This document shows, piece by piece, positions 43,706 through 53,216 of a DNA stretch of 64,000 nt. The stretch covers positions 511,811,006-511,875,005 of the forward strand of contig NC_056745.1 of assembly GCF_019279795.1 (NCBI RefSeq), given 5' to 3'. This DNA comes from Protopterus annectens. Its lineage: Eukaryota > Chordata > Ceratodontiformes > Protopteridae. The first letter of the stretch is position 1. Each line of letters starts with the position of its first letter. The notes beneath the pieces were generated by a model. That model was not told where the DNA came from. It did not search any database and was given only the letters and a program-made list of their open reading frames with translations. The position numbers and the translations under genes were made by a program.

Positions 43706-45595
43706 GTGCAACTGGACCCCCCCCTAAAAAACCTTCCTCTTGATGAAGCTGTACTATATTTCAATACTACCTTCTTAAACACCCTTAACCATCACGCCCC
43801 CTCCAGAACAATTAAAACTAAATATGCCCCCTGGTTAACCCCAGACACAAAATCCCTCCTCAAAAAAAGAAAGCCTGAACCAACTACCTCAACAGTAAAT
43901 CCCATTTGAACAAACAAATATATGTTGAACTACTAACAAAGCCAAAAAACTCGCCAAAAACAGACAAAACATCTTACTACCAAAAGTTAAATAATAAGCA
44001 CAGGAACAACCCACAAAAATTCTGGGCAGCAATTAACTCTATTCTACAACCAGGTAAAACAACTACCCCAACCTCAAAAATAGATAACCAAGAAGACATC
44101 CCCACTCAATTTAATAAAGTAACCTAATGATGCACAGCATGTGATTGGATACATTGTATGATGAGCTGGTATTTAAACACCAAGTGTTTTCAGTTGTTCA
44201 TTAGATCTGAAGAAACTACATGCATAAGTGCTCATTTCTGCACCAGTTTTGCTTTATTTTTATTTCATTCATTAAATTGTTTAGCTTATCCCTGCCGTGG
44301 ACTGCTGGTGTGCTTTTATACAGTTTAATAAATACTTTACAGAAACCATCCAGACCCTTGCAAACAACCAACCCTATGACAATATCCCCACCCCATGCAA
44401 ATAACCCCCACCCCCAACTAACAATTGCCCCAAGTTCAGCTTCCACCCAGAACCAACCAAATCCATTGAAAAACTACTCCGCAAGCTCAAACCAATGTCT
44501 CTAGCCACAGATAAATTACCCGCTGAATACCTCCACCTGGCTGCAGAAGCCATATCCCATCCTATCCTATCCTGTCTCCATCCTAATTAAAAGATCCATC
44601 TCAGAGTGTATAGTACCCAAGCTATGGAAAATATCACATAGCCCTCTACATAAAGGGGGAACCTCCCTGGAACTCAATAACTACCACCCTATAGCCATAC
44701 TACCTGTTTTATCTAAAATTTTAGAGGGGGTAATACACAAGCAACTAATGAAATATCTCCTAGAAAATAATCTAATAGCAACACAACATGGCTTCAGACT
44801 CTTCCATAGCACCACCACCACATTAATAGAATTCACCAACATTGTCTATACTCACAGAAACAACGGACTCCTCGTGTCTGCCACCTTCCTTGACTTGCCC
44901 AAAGCATTCGATATGGTTAACCACAGTAAACTCCTTCTTTCACTAGCAACTCTAAACCTTATCACCCCTGCAATCTCCTGATTCAAAAACTACCTAGAGG
45001 GAAGGAAACAAGCTTATGTGGCAAAATTAACTCTCCCCCTCCCTACCAGTCTCCCTAGGAGTATCCCAAGGCTCCATCCTGGAGCCACTTTTTACCCTCT
45101 TCACCAATCAGCTCCCAAACAGTATTCCTAAAGCCTCAATAGTGCAATATGCAGATGAGACCACCATAATATGTGCAGCCAAATCAATTGACATCCTTCA
45201 CTCCCTAACTCAAGAATGCTTTTCCCTAGCAGAAACTTGGATTACAAACCAAAGGCTCATTCTGAACCCAAGTAAAACAAAGCTAGTACTGTTTAGCTCC
45301 CACAGAGCTACACCTCCCACTGATCCTTTCTTTATATCCTCCTTTAACAAGACCACAATCACCCCCACAAATCAATACCAAACTATTAGGGGTTGAAATA
45401 GACAATCAGCTTAGATTTTACCTACATATTTCTATAACCATAAAACAAGTACATAAAAAACTTGGCCTACTGTATCTCAATAAAAAATTCCTCACTGACC
45501 ACTCCAAAACTACAATAGCGAGAACTCACCTACTATCCACCCTACTTTATGCCTCCCCCATGCTTACAAATATCCACAAATCTGACCTAAACAAA
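43706..45595 (+). pseudogene. LINE reverse transcriptase (L2/CR1-like), broken
   Basis: Conserved RT blocks in several frames: PLHKGGTSLELNNYHPIAIL then PVLSKILEGVIHKQLMKYLL (44640-44760), LIATQHGFRLFHSTTTTLIE, ATFLDLPKAFDMVNHSKLLL (first catalytic Asp; 44748-44981) and QYADETTIICAAKSIDILHS (45142-45396). The catalytic YADD reads YADE at 45148-45159. A DIRS element begins at 45596. The ORF at 43906-44127 is the linker before RT (SYYQKLNNKHRNNPQKFWAA). Confidence 0.82.
44110..44332. mobile_element. Unclassified 205-bp insertion with 9-bp target duplication
   Basis: TTTAATAAA occurs at 44110-44118 and 44324-44332; the LINE frame reads through if the 205 bp between (44119-44323) plus one repeat are removed. 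The insert has no terminal inverted repeats that I can see and no coding potential. It may be a LINE/SINE 3' fragment or a small non-autonomous element. Confidence 0.65.
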
Positions 45596-45805
45596 AGTAC
45601 AGTTGTGTACACCTACCATAAATGTAGATGTTCGAGTGTCTTCACTGTTGCAGTCATAACTGTAGGGTGTTCCTGCCGGCAGGCAGCCCGAGGTCGGCCA
45701 GAATCCCAAAGTCTGGGCCCGGCATCGGCTGTATAAGCTAGTACCCTGACGTCAGTACGCTTTGGTACATAGCCCTCAGCCGACGCCTTCTCCAGCCTTT
45801 CTTGC
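45596..45805 (-). repeat. Left inverted terminal repeat of DIRS E
   Basis: Inverse of 50885-51066: GTCGGCCAGAATCCCAAAGT and GCTTTGGTACATAGCCCTCA versus TGAGGGCTATGTACCAAAGC and ACTTTGGGATTCTGGCCGAC. Confidence 0.95.
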
Positions 45806-45914
45806 CCTAGATGTCAGAAGTCCCCAACAAATCAAAAATGAATCCAACAAGGAAACACAAATACACCACAAAAAAGGAAAAGAGAGAAAACAGAGGGATA
45901 GGAGGGAGGACCCG

Positions 45915-46015
45915 ACTGCAACAGTGAAGACACTCGAACATCTACATTTATGGTAGGTGTACACAACTGTACTATGTTCTTCGTGTTTCACTGTTGCAGT
46001 CATAACTGTAGGGTG
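45915..46015 (-). repeat. Internal complementary region of DIRS E
   Basis: GACTGCAACAGTGAAGACAC then TCGAACATCTACATTTATGG and TAGGTGTACACAACTGT is the exact inverse of 45598-45660. It is followed by ACTATGTTCTTCGTGTTTCA then CTGTTGCAGTCATAACTGTA, the inverse of 51020-51066. Both ends are thus joined here as in a circle. Confidence 0.95.
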
Positions 46016-46049
46016 GAATCCCAAAGCAGTGTAAAAAGGGGAGGAGGCT

Positions 46050-47080
46050 TTAGATAGAAGAAGGGGAGGCAAGAATACCCTGCAAGACAGCAGAGGCAAA
46101 GCCTGCCCTGGACTTAGAAAACAGGGGGAGATTGTAGTGCTTGGAAAAAGTATGCACAGAACTCCAAGTGGCAGCTTCCAAGATATCCTTGGTAGGGACT
46201 CCTCTGAGGAAAGCTGTAGAAGTGGCCGCTGCTCTAGTAGAATGACTTCTAATGGTACCTGGAAACTGTTTCCCATGATGAGTGTAACAAAATCTGATTC
46301 CATAAGCAATCCATTTGGAAATAGTTTGTTTAGAAATAGGTTTTCCAAGAGAACTGGAGGCAAAGGAAACAAACAATTGATTAGACTTTCTGAACTCTTT
46401 AGTCTTGTCCAGGTAAAATCGTAACTGTCTGTGCACATCTAATGAATGCAAAATCCTTTCCCCTTTATTTTGAGGATTTGGAAAGAAAGTAGGAAGGTGA
46501 ATTGTCTGATTTAAAGCCACTTTCGAAATCACCTTAGGCATGAAAGTAGGATTGGTCCTCAAGGATACTCTGTCCTGATGGAAAATAAGGTATGGTTCCA
46601 CAGCCATGAGAGCTTGCAACTCTGAGACCCTTCTGGCAGAGGTCAAAGCTAATAAAAGAACAGTCTTCCAGGATAAAAACTTAATATCTGAAGATGCAGC
46701 AGGCTCAAAAGGAGGCAAAGTAAGTTTTTCTAAAACATAATTAAGATCCCAGGCAGGGACAGGAGGGGTCCTGGGAGGCCGCAAATTTTAGCCCCTCTCA
46801 AGAACTGCTTCACCAAAGGATGAGAAAAACAGGAGGATCAGAACTGAAATGCGCAGAGATAGCAGAAGCATGAATCTTAATGGAAGAAAAGGAAAGTTCT
46901 TTAGATAAAAGTTCCGAAAGGTAAAGCAAAATAGAAGAGAGATCAGGTACCTGAGGATCCGAGCCTCGGTCCTGCATCCAAATACAAAACCTCTTCCATT
47001 TAGAGGCATAGGATTTCCTAGTGCTAGGCCGCCTGGCTTCCAAAAGAACATCCAAAACTTGTTTGGGAAGACTAGAGGAA
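46050..47080 (-). pseudogene. DIRS tyrosine recombinase (E), single break near the middle
   Basis: The C-terminal 245 codons (46050-46784) are open: VPAWDLNYVLEKLTLPPFEP, box I LTSARRVSELQALM (Arg, near 46610-46645), DVHRQLRFYLDKTK, KQTISKWIAYGIRFCYTHHG, box II HSTRAAATSTAFLRG (His and Arg, 46233-46250) and WSSVHTFSKHYNLPLF (catalytic Tyr, about 46125-46150). The N-terminal block EARRPSTRKSYASKWKRFCI and LLYLSELLSKELSFSSIKIH sits in the frame 46810-48984, and the two meet at about 46790-46830, where a one-base indel (DPPVFLILW) breaks the gene. Confidence 0.9.
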
Positions 47081-48984
47081 ATCAAATTCCTTTGAAGAGC
47101 CAAGCTGCCAGGCAAAGGGTCTTGAGGTTGGAATGTAGTAACTGACCCTGATGCTGGGACAAAAGCGAAGGGTTCAGTGGGAGAATCCAAGGAGGCCCCA
47201 AGAACAGGAGCTTTAAAGTTGGATACCAAAACTGTCGAGGCCAATTTGGAGCAATCAAGATGAGGAACTTGGGCTTGTCCTGTTTTATCTTCAGGAATAC
47301 CAGAGGCAGTAGAGGAAGAGGAGGGACGGCATATGCTGAAAGGCTTCTCCAGCTGAAGGACAGGGCATCCACTCTCCAAGCCGTTTTGTGGAAGGACCTG
47401 GTGCAAAAGCGAGGCAGCTGATGATTGAGATGGGATGCAAACAGATCTATCTGGGGACGTCCCCAAACTGCAGTAATCCTGTTGAATAAGTTGGTGTCTA
47501 GCATCCATTCGTGAGGATCTGAAATGTTTCTGCTCAGGCTGTCTGCTAAGAGATTCTGTTTCCCTGGAATGAATTGAGCCTGGAGATGTAGATTCAAATT
47601 TAGAGCTGTGTCCCACAAAGCCATAGCTAGTCTGCAAAGGGGGTATGAATGAGAACCCCCCTGCTTGTTGATGTACCACATGACCGTGGTGTTGTCTGCA
47701 ATTAGCAGAGGCCCTGGTTGTAAAAGGCTCTTGAAGGCTAGAAGGGCATTTTGAACTGCCAACATTTCCTTCAGATTGATGTGCCAGTGAAGATGGTCCT
47801 TTGTCCAGGTTCCCTGCTGGCAACTGTCTAGAAAGTGTGCTCCCCAAGCATAATCCGAGGCGTCCGTGGTTAGGATTTGAGTAGGTTGAGGAGGACGAAA
47901 AGGTTTTCCTTCGTTTAAAGTGCATGCCCTGGACCACCAGAGGAACTCCCTCTGAAGGCAGGGGATCAGAGGAATCAGAATATCCAGATCGTGGTAATGC
48001 TGTGACCATACACTTTTCAGATACCATTGAAGCTTTCTCATGTGAAGCCTTGCGTTTGGAATCAACAGAATGCAGGAAGCCATGTAGCCCACAGCCTGCA
48101 GGAATTTCCTTGCAGTGAGCTGAGATAGAGTTGCTAAGGTGTTGAAAGTAGAAGCCAGCTGAGTTTGTTTTTCTGGAGTGAGGAAGGCCCTTTGTAAGGT
48201 TGTATTTAAGAGGGCTCCCAAGAATACCATTTGTTGAGAAGGGATCAAATGTGACTTTTTTATGTTCACTGAGAATCCCAGTAGGAGGAGAAGACGTTGA
48301 ACAAAGTCCAGATGTTGAAGCAGAAGATCTTTGCTGTCTGCCTGAATAAGGCAGTCGTCCAAATAGGGGTAAATCTGGATCCCCTGAAGTCTGCAGTAAG
48401 CCACTACTGGTGCCAGGCACTTGGTGAAGACTCTGGGCGCAGTAGATAAACCAAAGGGCAGAACAGAGAATTGAAAGTGCCTCGAACCTGCCTTGAACCT
48501 GAGGAATTTCCTGCGTTCTTGCCTGATGGGAATATGTAAATAGGCTTCCTTTAAGTCCAATGTCACCATCCAGGCGTCCTGAGAGAGCATTGGAATTAGT
48601 TGCTGCAGAGTAAGCATTTTGAATTTTGGAATTTCCAAAAAGGTGTTTAACACAGAAAGGTCCAGAATAGGTCTCCATGAGTTTTGTTTTCTGGGAACCA
48701 GAAACAGTCTTGAATAAAAACCTTTTCCCATCTCCAAGAGTGGAACAGGCTCTATGGCTCTCATGGCCAGAAGAGCATCCACTTGAGTTAAGGCCTCTGA
48801 CCATTGATGTTTTGGCAGATCTGGCCAACCGTGAGCCTTTGGCAAAGTGTGAAAGTGGAATTTGTAACCTTTTAAAATCACGTCCAATACCCATCTGTCC
48901 TGGGTAATAGGAGTCCAATTTCTGTAAAAAAGAGACAGTTTTCCTCCGAGAGGGGCATCCAGGTGAAGGGGTCCTGAAGCCCAA
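46810..48984 (-). CDS. Long open frame overlapping the RT gene, N-terminal extension of the YR frame (E)
   Basis: 724 codons without a stop, in the frame one base upstream of the RT/RNase H frame for nearly all of its length. Its last 90 codons are real YR sequence (EARRPSTRKSYASKWKRF). The rest is Ser/Pro/Gln-rich with no recognised domain. DIRS elements are known for extensive overlap of the YR and RT frames, so this may be translated, or it may be a by-product of the codon bias of the RT frame. Equivalent stretches are open in C (9692-10918) and D (up to 34452). Confidence 0.45.
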   Translation of the reverse strand: MGFRTPSPGCPSRRKTVSFLQKLDSYYPGQMGIGRDFKRLQIPLSHFAKGSRLARSAKTSMVRGLNSSGCSSGHESHRACSTLGDGKRFLFKTVSGSQKTKLMETYSGPFCVKHLFGNSKIQNAYSAATNSNALSGRLDGDIGLKGSLFTYSHQARTQEIPQVQGRFEALSILCSALWFIYCAQSLHQVPGTSSGLLQTSGDPDLPLFGRLPYSGRQQRSSASTSGLCSTSSPPTGILSEHKKVTFDPFSTNGILGSPLKYNLTKGLPHSRKTNSAGFYFQHLSNSISAHCKEIPAGCGLHGFLHSVDSKRKASHEKASMVSEKCMVTALPRSGYSDSSDPLPSEGVPLVVQGMHFKRRKTFSSSSTYSNPNHGRLGLCLGSTLSRQLPAGNLDKGPSSLAHQSEGNVGSSKCPSSLQEPFTTRASANCRQHHGHVVHQQAGGFSFIPPLQTSYGFVGHSSKFESTSPGSIHSRETESLSRQPEQKHFRSSRMDARHQLIQQDYCSLGTSPDRSVCIPSQSSAASLLHQVLPQNGLESGCPVLQLEKPFSICRPSSSSTASGIPEDKTGQAQVPHLDCSKLASTVLVSNFKAPVLGASLDSPTEPFAFVPASGSVTTFQPQDPLPGSLALQRNLISSSLPKQVLDVLLEARRPSTRKSYASKWKRFCIWMQDRGSDPQVPDLSSILLYLSELLSKELSFSSIKIHASAISAHFSSDPPVFLILW
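47082..48890 (-). CDS. DIRS reverse transcriptase/RNase H/methyltransferase-like polyprotein (E), open
   Basis: 601 codons or slightly more in one frame, the best RT frame in the window. RT: FYSRLFLVPRKQNSWRPILD, WMVTLDLKEAYLHIPI (first Asp), VLPFGLSTAPRVFTKCLAPV, IYPYLDDCLIQADSKD (catalytic pair), VFLGALLNTTLQRAFL. RNase H: ILTTDASDYAWGAH (Asp), HINLKEMLAVQNALLAF (Glu), LIADNTTVMWYINKQGG (Asp), FIPGKQNLLADSLSRN (Asp). MT-like: AVWGRPQIDLFASHLN, WRVDALSFSWRSLSAYA, FLILIAPNWPRQFWYP. All expected catalytic residues are present. The upstream start is uncertain; a stop-free N-terminal extension with QDRWVLDVI precedes it. Confidence 0.88.
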   Translation of the reverse strand, partial: VLDVILKGYKFHFHTLPKAHGWPDLPKHQWSEALTQVDALLAMRAIEPVPLLEMGKGFYSRLFLVPRKQNSWRPILDLSVLNTFLEIPKFKMLTLQQLIPMLSQDAWMVTLDLKEAYLHIPIRQERRKFLRFKAGSRHFQFSVLPFGLSTAPRVFTKCLAPVVAYCRLQGIQIYPYLDDCLIQADSKDLLLQHLDFVQRLLLLLGFSVNIKKSHLIPSQQMVFLGALLNTTLQRAFLTPEKQTQLASTFNTLATLSQLTARKFLQAVGYMASCILLIPNARLHMRKLQWYLKSVWSQHYHDLDILIPLIPCLQREFLWWSRACTLNEGKPFRPPQPTQILTTDASDYAWGAHFLDSCQQGTWTKDHLHWHINLKEMLAVQNALLAFKSLLQPGPLLIADNTTVMWYINKQGGSHSYPLCRLAMALWDTALNLNLHLQAQFIPGKQNLLADSLSRNISDPHEWMLDTNLFNRITAVWGRPQIDLFASHLNHQLPRFCTRSFHKTAWRVDALSFSWRSLSAYAVPPLPLLPLVFLKIKQDKPKFLILIAPNWPRQFWYPTLKLLFLGPPWILPLNPSLLSQHQGQLLHSNLKTLCLAAWLFKGI

Positions 48985-49175
48985 CCGAGAGAGTCATTGA
49001 GTTTGCTTTCTTTGAGATTGGGATCTGTCTTCTCCCTTCTAGGTGAAGAAGCAGTCCATTGTCTAGATCTGTAAGAGGCCTGGCCTTGACCACGACCCTG
49101 AGCGCCTATATCTTCCCTTTGAGGCCTGTCAGACGTGGGAAAGGACCAATTTTAGAGGGCCAATTCCTGGAAAAT

Positions 49176-50749
49176 CTAGGAGGCTGAACTTGCAAGAAAT
49201 CTTTTACAGTCTGCATAGACTTTGCCTTTTCTTCCATCTTTTAATAACTTCCTCAGCCTTGGATCCAAAAGAACATCATGTTGAACAGGGGCATCTAATA
49301 ACTTAGCCTTAACCTGTTCAGGTAAACTTTGTTCACGAAGCCAGGCATGTCTCCTAATAACAGTACCAGAGGCTGCAGCCCTGCAAGAAGCATCCAAAGC
49401 ATCAAAACCACAATGTAAGCTATGCTTGTTCACTTGTTCAGTAGCATGCAAAACATCCTGAAGTTCCTTATCCTCTGCACAAGCAGGAAGGGAAGCAAGC
49501 TTTGCTTTAAAACAGACAAAAGAAATTGCTGAAATTTAAAAAAATGAAACTGCCAATTTAAAGCCCTTACAGACAGGGTAGCAGAAGTATATACCTTTTT
49601 CCCCACCTGTCTAAAGCACGAGAATCCTTCTCAGAGGGAGTAGGATTTTAGAAGTAGCAACCTTAGCAGCCTTAGAGCCCTGAGAAATAGTTTCAGGATC
49701 CGCAGAAGGGTTTTTAAATAAAAATAAATGAGAGTCAGGAACCCTATAAAATCTATCAGGCTTAGAAGGAGCAGGAGGCATGGAATCAGGATTCAAATTA
49801 GCCTCAGAAAAAGCATCATCTACAATGTCCAAAACAGGAGGGATAGCTAAAGGCCTATGCTGAGGAAGAAGAAATTCTCTAAGCCTCTTCTTGGAAGCAG
49901 AATACTCCTGTCCTTCCCAATGAAAATGTTCTCTCATCTCATGCAAGGTTTCCCCAAAAGAAAAATCCTCAGGCGGAGAGGCCGAGGGTAAAGAATCCTC
50001 AGCAACCGAATCCTCATAAGGAGGAAAGGAATAGTCCTGATCTGAGGAAGAAACAGAAGATACAGAAGCCTGGTCAGAGGAATCCAGAGTAACATCCTGT
50101 CGAGGCCTTTTCTCAGGAGGGGGGTGAGAACCCCTAATCATTCTAAGCAAATCTTCAGCCATCCTCAATAATTGCTTTTGTGTCTTGGGAGTGGATTCAG
50201 AAGCAGCTTGAGCTGGAACTTTAGACTTAACAGGAGTCTTTGTCTTTGCCTTTGAAATAGTGATGTGAGTAGGCCTGAAAACCCCCTCAGAAGCCGGTAC
50301 CTGCACAGCGGTTCCGGACCCATCTGAAGAAGCGACGTCCGAAGGTCCTGCAGCAGTTAAAATAGTGGGCCTTGATGGCTCCCCATGGGAGTCCGTATCG
50401 GCCATCGGTTCAGAAGTGGCGGACGACAGGGGCTGCAAAAGCACCTGACGACAGCCGAACCGGACGCTGGCTCCAGCTGCAACGAGTCCTGTTTGGACCT
50501 CTGAGGCCTGTCTTTGTCTTTGCGCTTCTTTTGAACTCCGGTAGTGTCCGACGACATTCTATAATTGAAGCGTCTGCCAAAATAATTTAAAGCCCAATCA
50601 TACCTGCGCTTGATAGTACGAGAGTTGAACCTGGCACAGAACAGACAAGAAACGTCGTGGTCAGGGCCTAAGCAAGGTAGACAGTAAGAGTGGAAATCTT
50701 TATGAGGTATTTGTTTCCCACACGCTATACAATTAACTTTTTCTGACAT
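49176..50749 (-). pseudogene. DIRS Gag (E), few frameshifts
   Basis: Start at 50747-50749: MSEKVNCIACGKQIPHKDFH, then SYCLPCLGPDHD, CLFCARFNSRTIKRR, the complete zinc-binding pattern. The first piece (50357-50830) shifts near 50440 into 49611-50444 (acidic region, SFPPYEDSVAEDS, FGETLHEMREHFHWEGQ, FLLPQHRPLAIPPVLDIVDD, KPDRFYRVPDSHLFLF). A third piece, 49176-49451, has NKHSLHCGFDALDASCRAAA and RRHAWLREQSLPEQVKAKLL. About 150 bp between them (49455-49610) is out of frame. Confidence 0.87.
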
Positions 50750-50884
50750 CGGAGGAACAAGAAAAAGATTCCCCAACGGGGTACTTAGCTTTGAGAAGAG
50801 AAGTAAGAACTTCGGACCGACAACAACCAAATACGCTGTTCAAAAATCGCCAACCAACGACTTGCGAGCTGCTTTCCACCGCAC

Positions 50885-51066
50885 GGCAAGAAAGACTGGA
50901 GAAGATGGCGTCGGCTGAGGGCTATGTACCAAAGCGTACTGACGTCAGGGTACTAGCTTATAAAGCCGACGCCGGACCCAGACTTTGGGATTCTGGCCGA
51001 CCTCGGGCTGCCTGCCAGCAGGAACACCCTACAGTTATGACTGCAACAGTGAAACACGAAGAACAT
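50885..51066 (-). repeat. Right inverted terminal repeat of DIRS E
   Basis: Inverse of 45596-45805, ending ACTGCAACAGTGAAACACGA then AGAACAT. Confidence 0.95.
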
Positions 51067-51507
51067 CTTCATAATTGTTATACCAAGATAGCCAAATTCA
51101 CTGCAACCTCTCCCATCAGAACACATCACTGTGAATGCCTAAAAAACTCAACTGGCTAGAAGTACCACTACTACTACAACTCAATCAACTATCACTAGCC
51201 CAAAAAATAATACAGAACTCTGAAAACACCCCAGCTCTACAAAATCTTATGCAACCCTATACAACCGCCAGGCCCCTGATGTCTAGCACACAAAACCTCC
51301 TCAAAGTAACCAAATATAACAATGAAGATGGTAAGTGTCTACAGCCACTGTATAATAAAAACCTGGAACTCCCTTCCTGCCCACATAACTGACAACAAAT
51401 CCCCATCACAGTTCAAGAAACTTGTTAAAACTCACTTTTTGAATAATCAACTGTGCTCCTGTACCCCCCCCCCCCTGGCTAATGTCTCATTAGAACACTT
51501 TACCTAA
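51067..51507 (+). pseudogene. LINE C-terminal region, right of DIRS E
   Basis: Encodes LHNCYTKIAKFTATSPIRTH then HCECLKKLNWLEVPLLLQ (across a frame change near 51150), LSLAQKIIQNSENTPALQNL, MQPYTTARPLMSSTQNLLKV and, in another frame, IIKTWNSLPAHITDNKSPSQ then FKKLVKTHFLNN. This LxWLP...WNSLP...FK..L pattern is the usual end of L2/CR1-type proteins, and it completes the LINE frame that stops at 45595. Confidence 0.85.
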
Positions 51508-52052
51508 CTTAAGTAACTCTGCTAAGCCAACCATAGTACTGTGCCCACTTAGGACTGTTAATCTACTGCTCATCCCATCTCTCCAGGAGTTAGGGAAAAC
51601 TATCCCAGCAATATTGAGCTCTCCATAAGCAACTAAAACCAGGAGAAGACATACTGTAATCAATTTGGTATCCTTCTCAACTAAAACCAGGTGAAGACAT
51701 ATAGTGAATCAATTTATCCTTCTCAACTATAGCGAGCATCATCTGTTCTCTCGAAGCCTTATTCTAGGTCTCTCTGCTTTTACTCTGATTGTACATCTAT
51801 CACAGGAATCCTAAACTTACGAATATCTTCTAAAATTTAATATTATATTGAAGAGAATGAATGCATCCTGTTAGTTAATATGTATGTCAGTGTCTCTTCT
51901 ATGGAAATTGTATGTCAAAAGTCTGTCCTTAAAACTATGTTTTGTAAAAAAATTGTTCTCTCAGAGCTTTTCTCCACGGGCCTCCACTGAAAATGGACTT
52001 GTAATCCAGTTGGACTCTCCCGGTCAACAAATGTAAAATAAAATAAATAAAC

Positions 52053-52794
52053 ATACCAGTCAAATTTAAGGCTTTTCCCACCTCTCTGCAAAACACTGCT
52101 GTAATGGCTTTGGCAAACAAATGAAAATGATTGATGGGTGTTGGTTCAAGACTCCCATATCTATCAACAGACTTTTGCAGAAAGTCCAGATTTTTTGTCT
52201 TTTTCATAAAATTGCAGTTTTACGTCAAATCACTGGCAAATCATTTAACAATGAAATCAGAAAATTGACAGGCATTTGATTCAGACTTCATATGCTTAAG
52301 AAACTTCATTCTAATGCAAAACTTGTTTATCAACTTTCTAAGTTTGCAAGTGCAATATTTATAATTTTTCCCAATTTTTGGGCCTTTGTCCCCTATTGTT
52401 TATGACCTTGTCCAGATTTCTTGTTCTATGATGTTGAGAGAGATGCTGCCATCCCTTCCTACTGGAGCCAGTCCACTGCACTTGCACAAGTGTCCCCCTC
52501 AGCAGTGCAGATTTGCTTTATAGTTCTTTTACAACACACACACACAGTAAATCTTGTTGTCCATGCTACTTACTCTTCCTTGGTTTCATTTCTCTCACTT
52601 GGAATGCTACTTTTACTCATTTTTTCTCCTGCCTCCCATATCTACCCTATTACTTCTAAAATACTTTTTCTCACTCTTTCTTCTCTTCCTCTCCTCCTCT
52701 TCATCCACTATTTGAACTTTTCCACTCTGACATTTGCTTTATGAGTAAATAATGAACTGTCACACTTATGCAATGCTACATAATATTGTATTTA
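52053..52794. other. Unannotated sequence between two LINEs
   Basis: About 740 bp with no recognised gene or element. A short CA run at 52538-52548 and T-rich stretches. The plus-strand open frame 52421-52744 is hydrophobic from T-richness and has no recognisable domain. Confidence 0.45.
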
Positions 52795-53216
52795 GTCTAA
52801 TAGGTTCATAGGTAGGTAACTAGGCTATCGGTCTAAGGGCCTAAGCCTAGCCAACAAGGTTCCCTGGCTTATGCCACCCAAGAAAATTATTTTCCTGTGC
52901 CACTGTCTAGCACAGCCACAGAAGTGATTCCTGGGGTATATTTCCTATTTCCCATCCACTCAAAGATTTTTCTTGAAGAGTGCTAATGAGGAACTTTGCT
53001 TGACACAGATGGGTAGCTTGTTCCAGAGTATGGGAAGTCTCTGTGACAGGAATCTATACCTTCAGCATGTCCTGTTTATTGTGGTGACAAGGTTTAGGTC
53101 CCTAGAGCATGTAGCTCAGAGGGATTGGGATTTCTTTAGGTGTAGCATGTCCAACAGCTCTGGGTTTGACATAGCTTTATATGTTAGGCAGAAATCACCT
53201 CAGAGTAGGCGATATG

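Larger units (their letters stand above)
45596..51066 (-). mobile_element. DIRS element copy E (group E), full length, nested in LINE
   Basis: 5.47 kb from AGTACAGTTGTGTACACC to AACACGAAGAACAT. Left (45651-45805) and right (50885-51040) inverted repeats agree over about 150 bp with few mismatches, so it is the youngest-looking DIRS copy that is complete here. ICR at 45915-46015; YR, RNase H/MT, RT and gag on the minus strand. The LINE protein resumes at 51067 in LHNCYTKIAKFTATSPIRTH. No target duplication. Confidence 0.95.
42400..52052 (+). mobile_element. L2/CR1-like LINE, interrupted by DIRS E and a 205-bp insert
   Basis: Plus-strand non-LTR retrotransposon in two blocks: about 42400-45595 and 51067-52052. 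The first holds endonuclease and RT, the second the RT C-terminal region and 3' untranslated region ending in an AAATAAAATAAATAAA tail (about 52030-52050). E (45596-51066) splits the protein in the thumb region. A 205-bp insert (44119-44323) splits it between endonuclease and RT. The 5' boundary is uncertain. Confidence 0.85.

Noticed and set aside
46050..47080. Phage or bacterial integrase
   Set aside because: The recombinase is accompanied by RT, RNase H, Gag, inverted repeats and an ICR, so it is the DIRS enzyme.
52421..52744. Hydrophobic plus-strand open frame that could be a membrane protein
   Set aside because: Hydrophobicity follows from a T-rich stretch; no homologous motif, no splice context.
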